Notes: a model not told the origin generated them from the letters alone. 64,000 bases of DNA from an uncultured Oscillospiraceae bacterium (GCA_900539845.1 UQDP01000005.1:62001-126000); one strand, 5' to 3'. Shown: positions 33,424 to 42,323, numbered from the stretch's first letter. A program made the numbers and translations.

Positions 33424-34725
33424 TTATTCATTTTCACTGCTGTTCGATGAATATATAAAGTCTATAAGCTTGTCCTTATTTTCATCAACATTCAGGTCAA
33501 TTACGGAAGCTCCGCCGTGATTTGCATATTCCCAGGTACCGTCAAATGGGCAGGAAGTTTGTTCAAAACCGCCTGTCAGACATGGAACAGCTCTAAGAGC
33601 CAGACTTCTTATTTCTCCTTTTGTAAGATCCGTTTCTATATAAGGGGCAACATTGCTTGCAGCTTTGTAAGCGCCTATGGGGCCGCTGCTCAAAACACCT
33701 TTTATTATTGCCTGAATAACCGTTCTCTGGCGCTCTGTACGTTTCCAGTCAGTGTCAATCTTTCTGATTCTGCAATATGCCAGCGCCTGTTCGCCGGTAA
33801 GAGTGTATGTGCCGGCGTCAAGTTTAACGTTTCCGTATCGGCCGGGGTGGTTCGTAACTTCTTTTGCCTCTTTTTCCGTGACCTCAACTTCAACTCCGCC
33901 AATGCTGTCTACCATAACTTTAAACATTTCAAAATCGGCAACAACATATCCGTCTATCTCTATTCCGAAATTGTATTCAATCGTGTCCGCAACTCCGCTG
34001 TATCCGCCGTATGTGCAGGCTGCGTTCAGTCTTTGCTTTTTGTCTGCCACCGGAATATAGACCCAAGTGTCACGCAAAAAAGATGTTATTTTCACACAAT
34101 TATTTTCGCCATCAAATGAAATGAGCATCATGGTATCTGCGCGGCTTGCCTCATCTTTGTCTTCTGATCTGGCGTCAACGCCGAGCAGCAGAATGTTTGT
34201 AACTTTGCGTGAAGATTGAAGCTCGCTTGCGGAAACATAGGCGTTTTCCTCTTTTTCATCATAATTGATCTTTCCGAGCACTGCTTCAACCATTCCCACA
34301 CCGGCCATAACAATCACAAGCACAACTGCAACGACTGCACTTAGAATTTTGGGAGCCTTGCCGCCCTTTTTCTTTGCTTTGGCTTTCGCAGATCCCGCTG
34401 TTCTTCTGTTGCTTTCAGCGTCTTTCTTTCCGCTGCGCGGCGAATATCTCAGATCGTCATTTCTGCTATCCGGGTAATCATGTCGTTGCTGCGGCCGTGT
34501 CTGTCTTATATCCTGCTGTTGGTTATATATCTTCTGCGTATCCTGTTCGCGGTAATAGCGGTCATATTCAAGCGTTGGGTTTATTCCGTCTTCTTCCTCG
34601 ATTTTTGGTTCGCCGCGTTTGTTTTCTCTGCTGTTGAAATCCAGATCGATGGGCGCGCGTCCGTAATAATCCTCCTCAGGCGGCACGCTTCGGTCTCTGT
34701 CATCATTATAATTCCTTGGCGCCAT
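33424..34725 (-). CDS. LytR-CpsA-Psr (LCP) family glycopolymer transferase
   Basis: A 433-aa membrane protein that attaches teichoic acid or capsular polymer to peptidoglycan. The long charged cytoplasmic N-terminus (about 1-120, rich in Arg, Asp, Gln, Tyr) ends in basic KAKAKKKGGK. One helix (ILSAVVAVVLVIVMAGVGMV) leads to the extracellular LCP domain with NILLLGVDARS, ASRADTMMLISF, FLRDTWVYIP and YCRIRKIDTDWKRTERQR, which carry the Arg/Asp residues for the polyprenyl-phosphate substrate. ATG 34725 is chosen for its AGGAGGTGATCAA site. It diverges from rnpB, and its own promoter is TTGCAA-17-TAATAT. Confidence 0.93.
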   Translation of the reverse strand: MAPRNYNDDRDRSVPPEEDYYGRAPIDLDFNSRENKRGEPKIEEEDGINPTLEYDRYYREQDTQKIYNQQQDIRQTRPQQRHDYPDSRNDDLRYSPRSGKKDAESNRRTAGSAKAKAKKKGGKAPKILSAVVAVVLVIVMAGVGMVEAVLGKINYDEKEENAYVSASELQSSRKVTNILLLGVDARSEDKDEASRADTMMLISFDGENNCVKITSFLRDTWVYIPVADKKQRLNAACTYGGYSGVADTIEYNFGIEIDGYVVADFEMFKVMVDSIGGVEVEVTEKEAKEVTNHPGRYGNVKLDAGTYTLTGEQALAYCRIRKIDTDWKRTERQRTVIQAIIKGVLSSGPIGAYKAASNVAPYIETDLTKGEIRSLALRAVPCLTGGFEQTSCPFDGTWEYANHGGASVIDLNVDENKDKLIDFIYSSNSSENE

Positions 34726-34788
34726 TTGATCACCTCCTAACAATATTACAATATTTCCTTTTTGTTTGCAACAGCCTTAATAAAATTA

Positions 34789-34817
34789 TTGACAGTTTTT
34801 CATTTATAATTTACAAT
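34789..34817 (+). promoter_or_regulatory. Promoter of rnpB
   Basis: TTGACA (34789-34794), 17-bp spacer, TACAAT (34812-34817); the expected start is about 34824, at the 5' end of the RNA. Confidence 0.85.
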
Positions 34818-34823
34818 ATTAGT

Positions 34824-35156
34824 CAGCGGGCTGGTCGGGCAGCCGCGCATATTTATATGTGAGGAAAGTCCGAGCAGCACAGAGCAGGATAACGGCTAAC
34901 GGCCGCCGTGGGTAACCATAGGGAAAGTGCAACAGAAATAAACCGCCGCGAAAGCGGTAAGGATGGAAAGGCGAGGTAAGAGCTCACCGAGCGGGTGGAG
35001 ACATCCGCTGCCATGTAAACCCTATCCGCTGCAACACAGACTGGGAGGTTGTTTGCTCGACACAGAATCCCGAAATGTGGCTGGAGCGCGTCAGCAATGG
35101 CGCGTCGAGATAGATGGCTGCCAATAACAGAACTCGGCTTACAGACCAACCCGCTT
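34824..35156 (+). ncRNA. rnpB: RNase P RNA (class A)
   Basis: About 330 nt of catalytic RNA that removes tRNA 5' leaders. Helix P1 is formed by GCGGGCTGG at the start and CCAACCCGC at the end. Universal core segments are present: GAGGAAAGTCCGAGC (CR-I), the ACAGAAA segment with AAACCGCCG, AGGGTAAGGATG-type residues with GGTAAGAGCTCACC (CR-II/III region), and ACAGAA-CTCGGCTTACAGACCAACCCGC (CR-V with the 3' end). The order and length match bacterial class A rather than Bacillus class B. The P1 3' arm is followed by TTTTATTTTT, so P1 may double as a weak terminator. Confidence 0.96.
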
Positions 35157-35178
35157 TTATTTTTAAGGAGTAATTATT

Positions 35179-36021
35179 ATGCTTGTAAATATGCGCGAAT
35201 TGCTTGCGGCTGCGCAGAAAGGGAATTACGCAGTCGGATCATTTTCTGTTGCAAATATGGAAATGGTTCTGGGCGTTCTCAAAGCAGCAGAGGAACTTCA
35301 AGCTCCGATTATACTTCAGATCGCAGAAGTAAGACTCAAACAGTCTCCGCTGGAGCTTATCGGTCCGCTGATGGTTGCCGCCGCTGAAAACGCAGAAATT
35401 CCTGTTGCCGTTCATTTTGATCACGGCAAGACAGAAAAAATGATTAAAACGGCGCTTGATATCGGTTTCACTTCCGTTATGTTTGACGGAAGCCATCTTC
35501 CGCTTGAGGAGAATATAGCCCAAACCAAAAAGATCGTTTCTATGGCGAAAGCATACGGCGCGGCTGTTGAGGCGGAAATAGGCTGTGTGGGCGGCTCAGA
35601 GGACGGCAGCGAGGATATTGCCATAAACTGCACCAAACCTGACGATGCTGTTCAATTTGCTGCTGAAACAAATGTGGACGCGCTTGCAATAGCGATCGGC
35701 AACGCACACGGTAATTATAAAGCGACCCCAAAACTCAGATTTGACATTCTGGAGGAGTGCGAGCAAAAGGTCAGCGTGCCGCTCGTGCTTCATGGCGGAA
35801 CGGGTATCAGCCCCGAAGATTTTGTGCGCTGCTCAAAAACGGGAATCAAAAAGATAAATATAGCAACGGCAACCTTTGACTGTGTTGAAAACGAGGTCAG
35901 AGCTTGCTATAATAGTGATAAGATCAAAGGTTATTATGACCTTCAGGCCGCAGAAGTGGAGGGCGCTTATAAAAACGCCAAGCGTCATATTCTGATATTC
36001 GGCACAGATAATAAAGCGTGA
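35179..36021 (+). CDS. Class II aldolase of the fructose-bisphosphate/IolJ/GatY group
   Basis: A 280-aa zinc aldolase. Family motifs are GSFSVANMEMVLGVLKAAEEL, PVAVHFDHGKTEKMI (zinc His), VEAEIGCVGGSEDG, AIGNAHGNYK (zinc His) and VLHGGTGIS (third His and phosphate loop). It joins dihydroxyacetone phosphate to an aldehyde or the reverse. Because an IolC-type kinase follows 29 bp later, the best guess is the IolJ role: splitting 2-deoxy-5-keto-6-phosphogluconate in inositol breakdown. Fructose- or tagatose-bisphosphate aldolase remains possible. TAAGGAG precedes the ATG only 22 bp after rnpB, so it may depend on read-through. Confidence 0.87.
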   Translation: MLVNMRELLAAAQKGNYAVGSFSVANMEMVLGVLKAAEELQAPIILQIAEVRLKQSPLELIGPLMVAAAENAEIPVAVHFDHGKTEKMIKTALDIGFTSVMFDGSHLPLEENIAQTKKIVSMAKAYGAAVEAEIGCVGGSEDGSEDIAINCTKPDDAVQFAAETNVDALAIAIGNAHGNYKATPKLRFDILEECEQKVSVPLVLHGGTGISPEDFVRCSKTGIKKINIATATFDCVENEVRACYNSDKIKGYYDLQAAEVEGAYKNAKRHILIFGTDNKA

Positions 36022-36050
36022 ATCATGCGCGGTTTTAAGGAGTAAAAATT

Positions 36051-37067
36051 ATGAAATACATAGAATTTGATATGAGCAAACCGCTGGATTTTATTCCGGT
36101 CGGCAGAATCGCGATCGATTTTAATCCCACCGATATGTATATGCCGCTTTCCGAGTCGTCCAACTTTAATAAATATGTGGGCGGTTCTCCGGCAAATATA
36201 GCGGTCGGCCTTGCAAGGCTTGGATGCAAAGTGGGTTTTCTCGGCTGCGTTTCCGATGATCAGTTCGGCGATTTCGTTGTAAACTATTTTGATAAAGAGG
36301 GAATAGACACCGGCCATGTTACACGCGCGAAGAACGGCGAGAAGATCGGGCTTACTTTTACCGAGATCCTTTCAAAAGAGGAATCCTCCATCCTTATGTA
36401 CAGGGATAATGTTGCCGATTTCTGCCTTGACCCTGCTGATGTGGACGAGGAATATGTAAGCAGTGCCAAGGCGATCGTTATAAGCGGCACCGCTCTCGCC
36501 AAAAGCCCGAGCAGAGAGGCTTGCTTCAAGGCGATGATGCTTGCCAAAAAGAATAATGTAAGAATTATTTTTGATATCGATTACCGTGAATACACTTGGA
36601 AATCAAAGGATGAGATTGCGGTCTATTACAGCCTTGCGGCGCAGTACGCCGATGTTATCATGGGTTCGCGCGAGGAATTTGACCTCACGGAAGGAATCGT
36701 CGGGGTTAAATCTTCGGACAGGGAATCTGCGCAGTACTGGCAGTCCTTCGGCGCGTCTATCTGTGTGATCAAGCACGGCAAAGAGGGTTCTACCGCTTAT
36801 ACAAATGACGGTAAATATTATACGATCAAGCCGTTCCCGGCAGTTGTGCTCAAAGGCTTCGGCGGCGGCGATGGCTACGGCTCTGCTTTCCTTTACAGTT
36901 TGCTTCAGGGTAAGGAGATCATCGACTGCCTTGAGTTTGGCTCCGCGTCCGCGTCTATCTTGATTTCGGCGCACAGCTGTTCGGATGCGATGCCGTCAGC
37001 CCGCCAGGTTGAACTCTTTATAAAAGAAAGCAAAGAAAAGTACGGCGAAATGGTTGCCAGAGCATAA
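36051..37067 (+). CDS. iolC: PfkB-family kinase, 5-dehydro-2-deoxygluconokinase type (IolC-like)
   Basis: A 338-aa ribokinase-family sugar kinase. IPVGRIAIDFNPTDMY and YVGGSPANIAVGLARLG match the N-terminal PfkB signature as it appears in IolC. IIFDIDYREYTWKS and the C-terminal catalytic loop GFGGGDGYGSAF are present; the usual GAGDAFAS is slightly altered but retains the catalytic Asp. IolC phosphorylates 2-deoxy-5-keto-gluconate ahead of the IolJ aldolase, fitting the neighbour at 35179. Other iol genes are not adjacent, although an IolB-like gene lies at 55059. GGAGTAAAAATT precedes the ATG. Confidence 0.85.
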   Translation: MKYIEFDMSKPLDFIPVGRIAIDFNPTDMYMPLSESSNFNKYVGGSPANIAVGLARLGCKVGFLGCVSDDQFGDFVVNYFDKEGIDTGHVTRAKNGEKIGLTFTEILSKEESSILMYRDNVADFCLDPADVDEEYVSSAKAIVISGTALAKSPSREACFKAMMLAKKNNVRIIFDIDYREYTWKSKDEIAVYYSLAAQYADVIMGSREEFDLTEGIVGVKSSDRESAQYWQSFGASICVIKHGKEGSTAYTNDGKYYTIKPFPAVVLKGFGGGDGYGSAFLYSLLQGKEIIDCLEFGSASASILISAHSCSDAMPSARQVELFIKESKEKYGEMVARA

Positions 37068-37078
37068 GCCTTAGAATG

Positions 37079-37112
37079 AAAACGGTTTGGGTATTTCCCA
37101 AACCGTTTTATT
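37079..37112. terminator. Bidirectional intrinsic terminator
   Basis: The perfect stem AAAACGGTTTGGG/CCCAAACCGTTTT has loop TATTT, between convergent iolC and deacetylase genes. Confidence 0.92.
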
Positions 37113-37136
37113 GTAAAATCATGGCTTTGCATCAAT

Positions 37137-37871
37137 TCAGAAATACAGCGGTTTCCTTTCCTTTTTGCACATCCGATACGCAAGTCCGCACCTCAGCGCG
37201 TTTCCGTTTCTGCAAAGCAGTTCGTCTGCTCTCAGAAATTCAAATCCTTGTTTTTTTAATAAGGGGATTGCTTTCAGCACGCCGTCAACGGTTGATTCTT
37301 TTGTGTCGTGCAGCAGAAATATTTTGCCGTCTTCCGCATGGTCCAATAGATAGCTGCAAACATAGTCACTGTTGGTGTTTTTCCAGTCAGCAGGGTCATT
37401 AGACCATAGTATTGCTATACGTTCAATTTTATTGAGCCGTCTTCCGGTGTAAAAGCCATGTGGCGGTCGAAAAAACAGTACATCGTTTCCCGTTATGTTT
37501 TTAATAATGTCTTCTGATTTTTTTAGGTCATGAATAAAATTTTTCGTATTCGTTTCAAAAAGGGACGTATGAGAATAGGTGTGATTACCTATCAAATGTC
37601 CGTCATTATATATCCGCTCTATTGTTTCGGGGTGCTTTTCAGCTTGTTTTCCGAGCAGAAAAAATGACGCTTTTGCATTTTCTTTTTTTAATCCGTCGAG
37701 CAATTTTTCTGTGTATTCACCCGGTCCGTCATCAAAGGTTAGAGCAATTGCCTTTTGTGCCGATGACAAAGGAGCGGAATATATATATCCGTGGGAAGAG
37801 GTCACAAACGGTGTAAGAGTCCATACGGCAGTAAAAAGCACAATGAAGCCGATCAGTTTTTTCTTGCTCAT
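37137..37871 (-). CDS. Polysaccharide deacetylase (NodB homology), exported
   Basis: A 244-aa protein with an N-terminal signal or anchor helix (KKLIGFIVLFTAVWTLTPFV). The NodB domain has ALTFDDGPGEYTEKLL (Asp-Asp motif), IGNHTYSHTSL (the HxxxH metal pair), FFRPPHGFY, WSNDPADWKNT and FLLHDTKES, so all five catalytic motifs are present. Likely substrates are peptidoglycan GlcNAc or MurNAc, giving lysozyme resistance, or a cell-wall glycan. I start at ATG 37871, where the signal peptide begins; the longer frame to 37982 adds an implausible AT-rich extension. Confidence 0.92.
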   Translation of the reverse strand: MSKKKLIGFIVLFTAVWTLTPFVTSSHGYIYSAPLSSAQKAIALTFDDGPGEYTEKLLDGLKKENAKASFFLLGKQAEKHPETIERIYNDGHLIGNHTYSHTSLFETNTKNFIHDLKKSEDIIKNITGNDVLFFRPPHGFYTGRRLNKIERIAILWSNDPADWKNTNSDYVCSYLLDHAEDGKIFLLHDTKESTVDGVLKAIPLLKKQGFEFLRADELLCRNGNALRCGLAYRMCKKERKPLYF

Positions 37872-37980
37872 ATTTTGCTCAGCCCCTTTCTGCCTCAAAT
37901 ATATTATGTAAATATTAAAATAAAATCGGCATAAAGGAATTATAAAAAATATGTAAAGTTCTTTCGTGTGCTTTGCATGC

Positions 37981-38012
37981 AAAAAAAATAAAGTCCCGCA
38001 AAACGGGACTTT
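37981..38012 (-). terminator. Intrinsic terminator of the FGGY kinase gene
   Basis: On the minus strand, the stem AAAGTCCCG/CGGGACTTT is followed by ATTTTTTTT. Confidence 0.9.
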
Positions 38013-38051
38013 GTCAATATATATTACATTTTTGCTGTAACGCTTGATTTA

Positions 38052-39668
38052 TCAGCCGTTGAGGATAGCGAAGTTTTCCTTGTTGCTCTTATAGAGGTTT
38101 TTGAAAACTTTGAAATTTCTGTCGTAAACGGCTTTTGTTTCTTTATTGGGGTGATATATATGTTTGGCAGGGATGAGCGATTTAACATGGCCGAGATCGG
38201 GGATAAGTCCGAGCCCGACGGCTATGCATGCTGCCGCGCCCACCGCGCCTACGTTCTGCGGGCTGTCCACAACTTCGATATCTCTTTGCAGGATATCGGA
38301 AAGGATCTGGCAGGTAACCGCGCCAAGTGCGCCGCCGCCGCAGAAACGGATGGGGTTTGAGATCTTGACTTCTTTTTTCAGATCCTGTCTTTCAAGCATC
38401 CATCTCATATGGAAGCATATGCCTTCAACGACCGCCCGGATCATTTCCGTTTTGCCCGTCTCGATCTTTATGTTAAAGAACATTCCTGCCGCGTTCGGAT
38501 CTTCAAAGGGGCATCTGTTGCCGTGCAGCCAAGGCGTGAAAATAGTGCCGTTTGAGCCTGCCGGGATCTGATCTATGACATCTTCCATATAGTCATAAAG
38601 ATTTATATTGAGAGCCTCAACCGAATCGGAGATGTTTTTATCCTGAAGATATACGCCGATATCATCGAGCGCAAGATGATCCTTTACCCATTCAACGCAT
38701 TTGTTGGAGGTCTCCAGCTCGCCGAAATAATTATAAGTTTTCGGATCAGCGCCGACTATGGCTGCCATCATGGCGCCCGCGTCAACCACCTGTTTGTCAA
38801 CGATCGTACCTATCCAGCCGGAGGTGCCGCTGTAGATATGTGTGTCTCCAACCTCTGTGCAGCCTGTTCCTACACCGATCAGTGACGCGTCTCCGCCGCC
38901 GCCGAAAACGGCAGTGCCGGGAGCAAGACCGAGTTCAGCCGCCGCCTTTTCTGTTACTTCGCCGACTTTTTCGGTGCTGTCCTTGATCTCAGGCAGGTGG
39001 TTGATGTTAACGCCAACCATATCGCATATGGGCTTGCACCAGCCCTCGTGGCCTTTTCGTGTGTCGTAAAGCAGGGCGGCGAAAGCGCTGTCCCTTGTCA
39101 TAACGAATTCACCGCTCGCGCGGCAGATCAGATATTCCTTAACATCCAGCCATTTGTAGACTTTTTTGAAGTTTTCCGGCTCATGTGCTTCAACCCATTT
39201 GTATTTCCATATGGGGTCTTTCACCGAAGAGCTTACCGCGCCCGTGTATTTAAGATATTTAAGAAGCTTGGATACTTCCGCACCTGCGACCTTAACGCCG
39301 TGGGCGATACCCTTTTTTAGTTCCTCGCGCGCTCTCTGGTCCATATAACTCATGGGGTTGCGCACGCAGTTGCCCTCTTTGTCAACAAGCACAAGACCCT
39401 GCATTTGGGAACAGAACGATATTCCTTCGATCTGTTCTTTTTTTATGTAGGGAACTTTTTCAAACACCGTTTTTGTGGTAACGCACATAGCCTCCCACCA
39501 TTCGTCCGCGTTCTGCTCCGCGCCGCCTTTGACTCCCACTTGATCGTCAACATAAAGCCCGTAACCGAGAGATGAGGAGCCGAGGATCTTCATTTCCCTG
39601 TCGATCTCGATCAGGCAAGTTTTGATGCCGGTTGTGCCTATGTCGTAGGTGATAACGTATTTTGCCAT
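38052..39668 (-). CDS. FGGY-family carbohydrate kinase (xylulokinase-like)
   Basis: A 538-aa ATP-dependent sugar kinase. The N-terminal ATP-binding fold opens with YDIGTTGIKTCLIEID. GISFCSQMQGLVLVD and NPMSYMDQRA are typical of xylulokinase-like members, and the second domain has YSGTSGWIGT and RFCGGGALGAVTCQIL for adenosine and phosphate binding. It is longer than standard xylulokinase (about 490-500 aa). It lies 17 bp downstream of a TetR gene and divergent from a class III aminotransferase and tandem class II aldolase. The substrate is therefore probably a ketose or polyol feeding that aldolase, which is inference. Confidence 0.9.
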   Translation of the reverse strand: MAKYVITYDIGTTGIKTCLIEIDREMKILGSSSLGYGLYVDDQVGVKGGAEQNADEWWEAMCVTTKTVFEKVPYIKKEQIEGISFCSQMQGLVLVDKEGNCVRNPMSYMDQRAREELKKGIAHGVKVAGAEVSKLLKYLKYTGAVSSSVKDPIWKYKWVEAHEPENFKKVYKWLDVKEYLICRASGEFVMTRDSAFAALLYDTRKGHEGWCKPICDMVGVNINHLPEIKDSTEKVGEVTEKAAAELGLAPGTAVFGGGGDASLIGVGTGCTEVGDTHIYSGTSGWIGTIVDKQVVDAGAMMAAIVGADPKTYNYFGELETSNKCVEWVKDHLALDDIGVYLQDKNISDSVEALNINLYDYMEDVIDQIPAGSNGTIFTPWLHGNRCPFEDPNAAGMFFNIKIETGKTEMIRAVVEGICFHMRWMLERQDLKKEVKISNPIRFCGGGALGAVTCQILSDILQRDIEVVDSPQNVGAVGAAACIAVGLGLIPDLGHVKSLIPAKHIYHPNKETKAVYDRNFKVFKNLYKSNKENFAILNG

Positions 39669-39685
39669 AATTTCCTCCTATATTT

Positions 39686-40348
39686 TCATTCCTTAGAGAA
39701 TGTGAATGCCGATTCAATGAATTTCAATAACTGTTTAACGATCTCTTCATCATCAAGCTCTTTGATGTCAACGCCCGTGTAAATACACAGCCTTTCCCTG
39801 TAATACTCGCAGGTGAATGAAAACTGAAGCATGAGCAGAAGATTATCAAGGAAAAAGGCGAAAAGTCTTGGATCAAGATCCTGCCTCACATCTCCGCTCG
39901 CAAGCGCCTGCGCAATGGCGGTGATATATATTCTGCTTGTCTGCCCTTCGATCTCCCTTGCGTATTCCACAGCGCGTTCCCCGTCTTTTTCGGCGGTGAT
40001 TTCGTTGTAAAGCTTTATATAATTCTTGTATTCTCTTGAAAGTTCGCAGGTTGCCCTTATGACCATTTCCGCTTTCTTAAGGAGTTTGCTGTTGCTTTTC
40101 ATTATCTTCTCGAGTGTTTCCTGCAAAAGAACCATGCCTCTTGATATGCAGGTCAGGAAAAGGTCTTCCTTTGTTGCAAAATACTTATACATAAGCCCTA
40201 TGCTTATGCCTGCGTTTCGGGCAATAATATTTATATTTGCGTTTTTATACCCTTTTGAAGAGAATTCTTCTATCGCAACCTCAAGTATTTCATTCTGCCT
40301 TTTCGGCGTGATTCTTTCAAAGGCTTCCTTGTGGTGTTTATCAGACAT
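39686..40348 (-). CDS. TetR/AcrR family regulator of the kinase/aminotransferase locus
   Basis: A 220-aa regulator with helix-turn-helix at about residues 10-60 (RQNEILEVAIEEFSSKGYKNANINIIARNAG, broken here by ISIGLMYKYFATKEDLF) and an all-helical ligand domain. ATG 40348 gives the usual N-terminus. An upstream TTG at 40408 would read through a 9-bp inverted repeat (40368-40399) that looks like regulatory DNA, so it is disfavoured, though no clear Shine-Dalgarno precedes 40348. It shares a transcript with the FGGY kinase and faces the aminotransferase gene, whose leader holds two dyads (40554-40596). Confidence 0.88.
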   Translation of the reverse strand: MSDKHHKEAFERITPKRQNEILEVAIEEFSSKGYKNANINIIARNAGISIGLMYKYFATKEDLFLTCISRGMVLLQETLEKIMKSNSKLLKKAEMVIRATCELSREYKNYIKLYNEITAEKDGERAVEYAREIEGQTSRIYITAIAQALASGDVRQDLDPRLFAFFLDNLLLMLQFSFTCEYYRERLCIYTGVDIKELDDEEIVKQLLKFIESAFTFSKE

Positions 40349-40367
40349 TTTAATTAATTTTGTATGT

Positions 40368-40399
40368 TTGCACAAATGCTTAAAATCCTTTTTGTGCAA
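40368..40399. promoter_or_regulatory. Inverted repeat upstream of tetR, candidate operator
   Basis: TTGCACAAA (40368-40376) and TTTGTGCAA (40391-40399) are exact 9-bp inverted repeats separated by 14 bp, just upstream of the preferred tetR start. Confidence 0.5.
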
Positions 40400-40510
40400 C
40401 TCACACAAATCCCCCTGCCCATTTTAATATATATTGTTATTATACTAACACGAATTTAACAATCTTGCAATAATTTGAACAGATTTTAACAAAAAAATCC
40501 GATTAGAGGT

Positions 40511-40538
40511 TTGACAAATCGTTCAAAAGTGATATACT
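40511..40538 (+). promoter_or_regulatory. Promoter of the aminotransferase gene
   Basis: TTGACA (40511-40516), 16-bp spacer, TATACT (40533-40538). Confidence 0.75.
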
Positions 40539-40553
40539 TAAAGAGTAATCTTA

Positions 40554-40596
40554 GTGAGTGATTGCTCACGGCAAAAAACGGTGAGCCGCTGCTCAC
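40554..40596. promoter_or_regulatory. Tandem dyads in the aminotransferase leader
   Basis: GTGAGT-GATT-GCTCAC (40554-40569) and GTGAGC-CGCT-GCTCAC (40581-40596) are 27 bp apart, just after the expected transcription start. The shared half-sites GTGAG/CTCAC suggest a protein operator, possibly for the adjacent TetR; both could also form RNA hairpins. Confidence 0.6.
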
Positions 40597-40628
40597 AGAA
40601 ACTTAAATCTAAAAGGAGGAATTCATTA

Positions 40629-42113
40629 ATGGATACAAGATTTGCCATCACCGAGTATCCTGATGCAGCCGTTCTCACAGCACAGCTTGACGCGCTCATC
40701 AAAAAACCAATTTATTCCATAAACAGAGCTGCTCTTAAGGAATATGAAGACGAATATTTTGCCAAAAAGTGCAAAAAGTCTAAGGAAATGATAGAAGAGG
40801 CAAAAACCATCATTCCCGGCGGTGTTCAGCACAACCTTGCTTTCAACTATCCGTTCCCGATTGTTATGGTAAAGGCAAAGGGAAATAAGCTTTATGATAT
40901 CGACGGAAATGAGTATTTCGATTTTCTTCAGGCAGGCGGCCCCACAATAATCGGCTCAAACGATGACGTTGTAAAGCAGAAAGTTATAGAGCTTCTTGAG
41001 GATTGCGGTCCGTCAACAGGTCTTTTCCATCCGTATGAGTATAAGCTTGCGAAGAAGATTTCGGAATGTGTTCCGTCTGTTGAGATGTTCCGTATGCTCG
41101 GCTCAGGCACAGAGGCTTGTATGTGCGCGGTTCGTGTTGCGCGTCTTGCAACAGGTCATAAAAACATCATCAAAATGGGCGGCGCTTATCACGGCTGGTC
41201 CGATCAGCTCGCATGGGGCATGCGTGTTCCCGGAACACTCAATATGCAGTCTCACGGCGTTCCGCTTTTCGTTTTCAAGCATACGCAGGAATTCTTCCCC
41301 AATGATCTCAAGAGCCTTGAAAAGAAGCTCATCATCAATAAATTCCGCGGCGGTACTGCTGCCGTATTCATCGAGCCCTGCGGTCCCGAATCGGCTACTC
41401 GCCCGGTTGACAAGGATTTCCCGAAAGGTGTTCAGGCGCTTTGCCGCAAGTACGGCGCTCTGCTTGTTTCGGATGAGGTTGTTACAGGTTTCCGTATCGG
41501 TCTTTCCGGCGCTCAGGGTTATTACGGCATTGATCCCGATCTTACCATTTTCGGAAAGATCATCGCAGGCGGATATCCCGGCGCAGGCGGCATAGGCGGT
41601 CACAGAGAAGTTATGAAATATCTCGGCGCCGGTCTTGACAAGGCTGAAGGCAAAAAGATCCATAAGGCTATGTGCGGCGGCACAATGGCGGCTACTCCTA
41701 TTTCATGCTGCGCAGGTTACACCGTTATCTGCGAGATCGAAAAGAGAAATGCTTGCCAGATAGCAGGTCAGATGGCTGACCGCCTTGTTAAAGGCATCAA
41801 TGAATCCATCAAGAAATACAATCTTCCTTTCGTTTGCTACAATATCGGCTCTATCTGCCATCTTCATACTGTTGCAACGATGCACTTCAAAGTAGACTGG
41901 AAGAGACCGTGGACGATTCCGCATGTACTTAAGCAGACCGGTCTGCGCCAGACGGAGATGCAGTATATGGGCGCGGCATATATGGCTGAAGGACTTGTTA
42001 CGCTTGCAGGCTCACGTCTTTACACTTCCGCGGCTTATACCGAAGAGGATATTGACGAATGTATCCGCCGTTTCGACAAAGTTCTTTCAAAGTGCGAAAA
42101 AATTGATTACTAA
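40629..42113 (+). CDS. Class III PLP-dependent aminotransferase
   Basis: A 494-aa aminotransferase related to glutamate-1-semialdehyde aminomutase and omega-amino-acid transaminases. KLYDIDGNEYFDFLQAGGP, RMLGSGTEACMCAVRVAR, GAYHGWSD and LLVSDEVVTGFR are the PLP-binding landmarks. The Schiff-base Lys is near 310 in TIFGKIIAGGYPGAG. An extra N-terminal segment of about 55 residues precedes the standard fold. AAAAGGAGGAATTCATTA is a strong ribosome site. The gene faces a tetR-FGGY kinase pair and precedes a tandem class II aldolase, so it probably acts in catabolism of an amino sugar, amino acid or amino alcohol. The substrate cannot be read. Confidence 0.9.
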   Translation: MDTRFAITEYPDAAVLTAQLDALIKKPIYSINRAALKEYEDEYFAKKCKKSKEMIEEAKTIIPGGVQHNLAFNYPFPIVMVKAKGNKLYDIDGNEYFDFLQAGGPTIIGSNDDVVKQKVIELLEDCGPSTGLFHPYEYKLAKKISECVPSVEMFRMLGSGTEACMCAVRVARLATGHKNIIKMGGAYHGWSDQLAWGMRVPGTLNMQSHGVPLFVFKHTQEFFPNDLKSLEKKLIINKFRGGTAAVFIEPCGPESATRPVDKDFPKGVQALCRKYGALLVSDEVVTGFRIGLSGAQGYYGIDPDLTIFGKIIAGGYPGAGGIGGHREVMKYLGAGLDKAEGKKIHKAMCGGTMAATPISCCAGYTVICEIEKRNACQIAGQMADRLVKGINESIKKYNLPFVCYNIGSICHLHTVATMHFKVDWKRPWTIPHVLKQTGLRQTEMQYMGAAYMAEGLVTLAGSRLYTSAAYTEEDIDECIRRFDKVLSKCEKIDY

Positions 42114-42127
42114 ATAAATCTTATCTT

Positions 42128-42178
42128 AAGGGTGGCTACGGCTGATTGATATTACCAATAGCCGCCCTTATTTGATTG
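42128..42178 (+). terminator. Terminator-like hairpin between aminotransferase and aldolase genes
   Basis: The stem AAGGGTGGCTA/TAGCCGCCCTT (one G-T pair) is followed by ATTTGATTGTT. The T-run is imperfect, so partial read-through is likely. Confidence 0.6.
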
Positions 42179-42323
42179 TTGAATTCTATATAGGTATGGA
42201 TATGACCTGCGGCAGGCAGGTTGGTCTCCTGTTTGACTTTTTACGCAGTTGCATTGTACCGGCTTTCGTATCAAAAACCGGCGCTTTGTTTCTGTACCTG
42301 GATTTTAAGGGGAAAGGAAAATT

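Noticed and set aside
36284..36547. Minus-strand frames inside iolC and neighbouring genes
   Set aside because: Serine/isoleucine-rich shadows with no start signals, opposite to conserved PfkB motifs.
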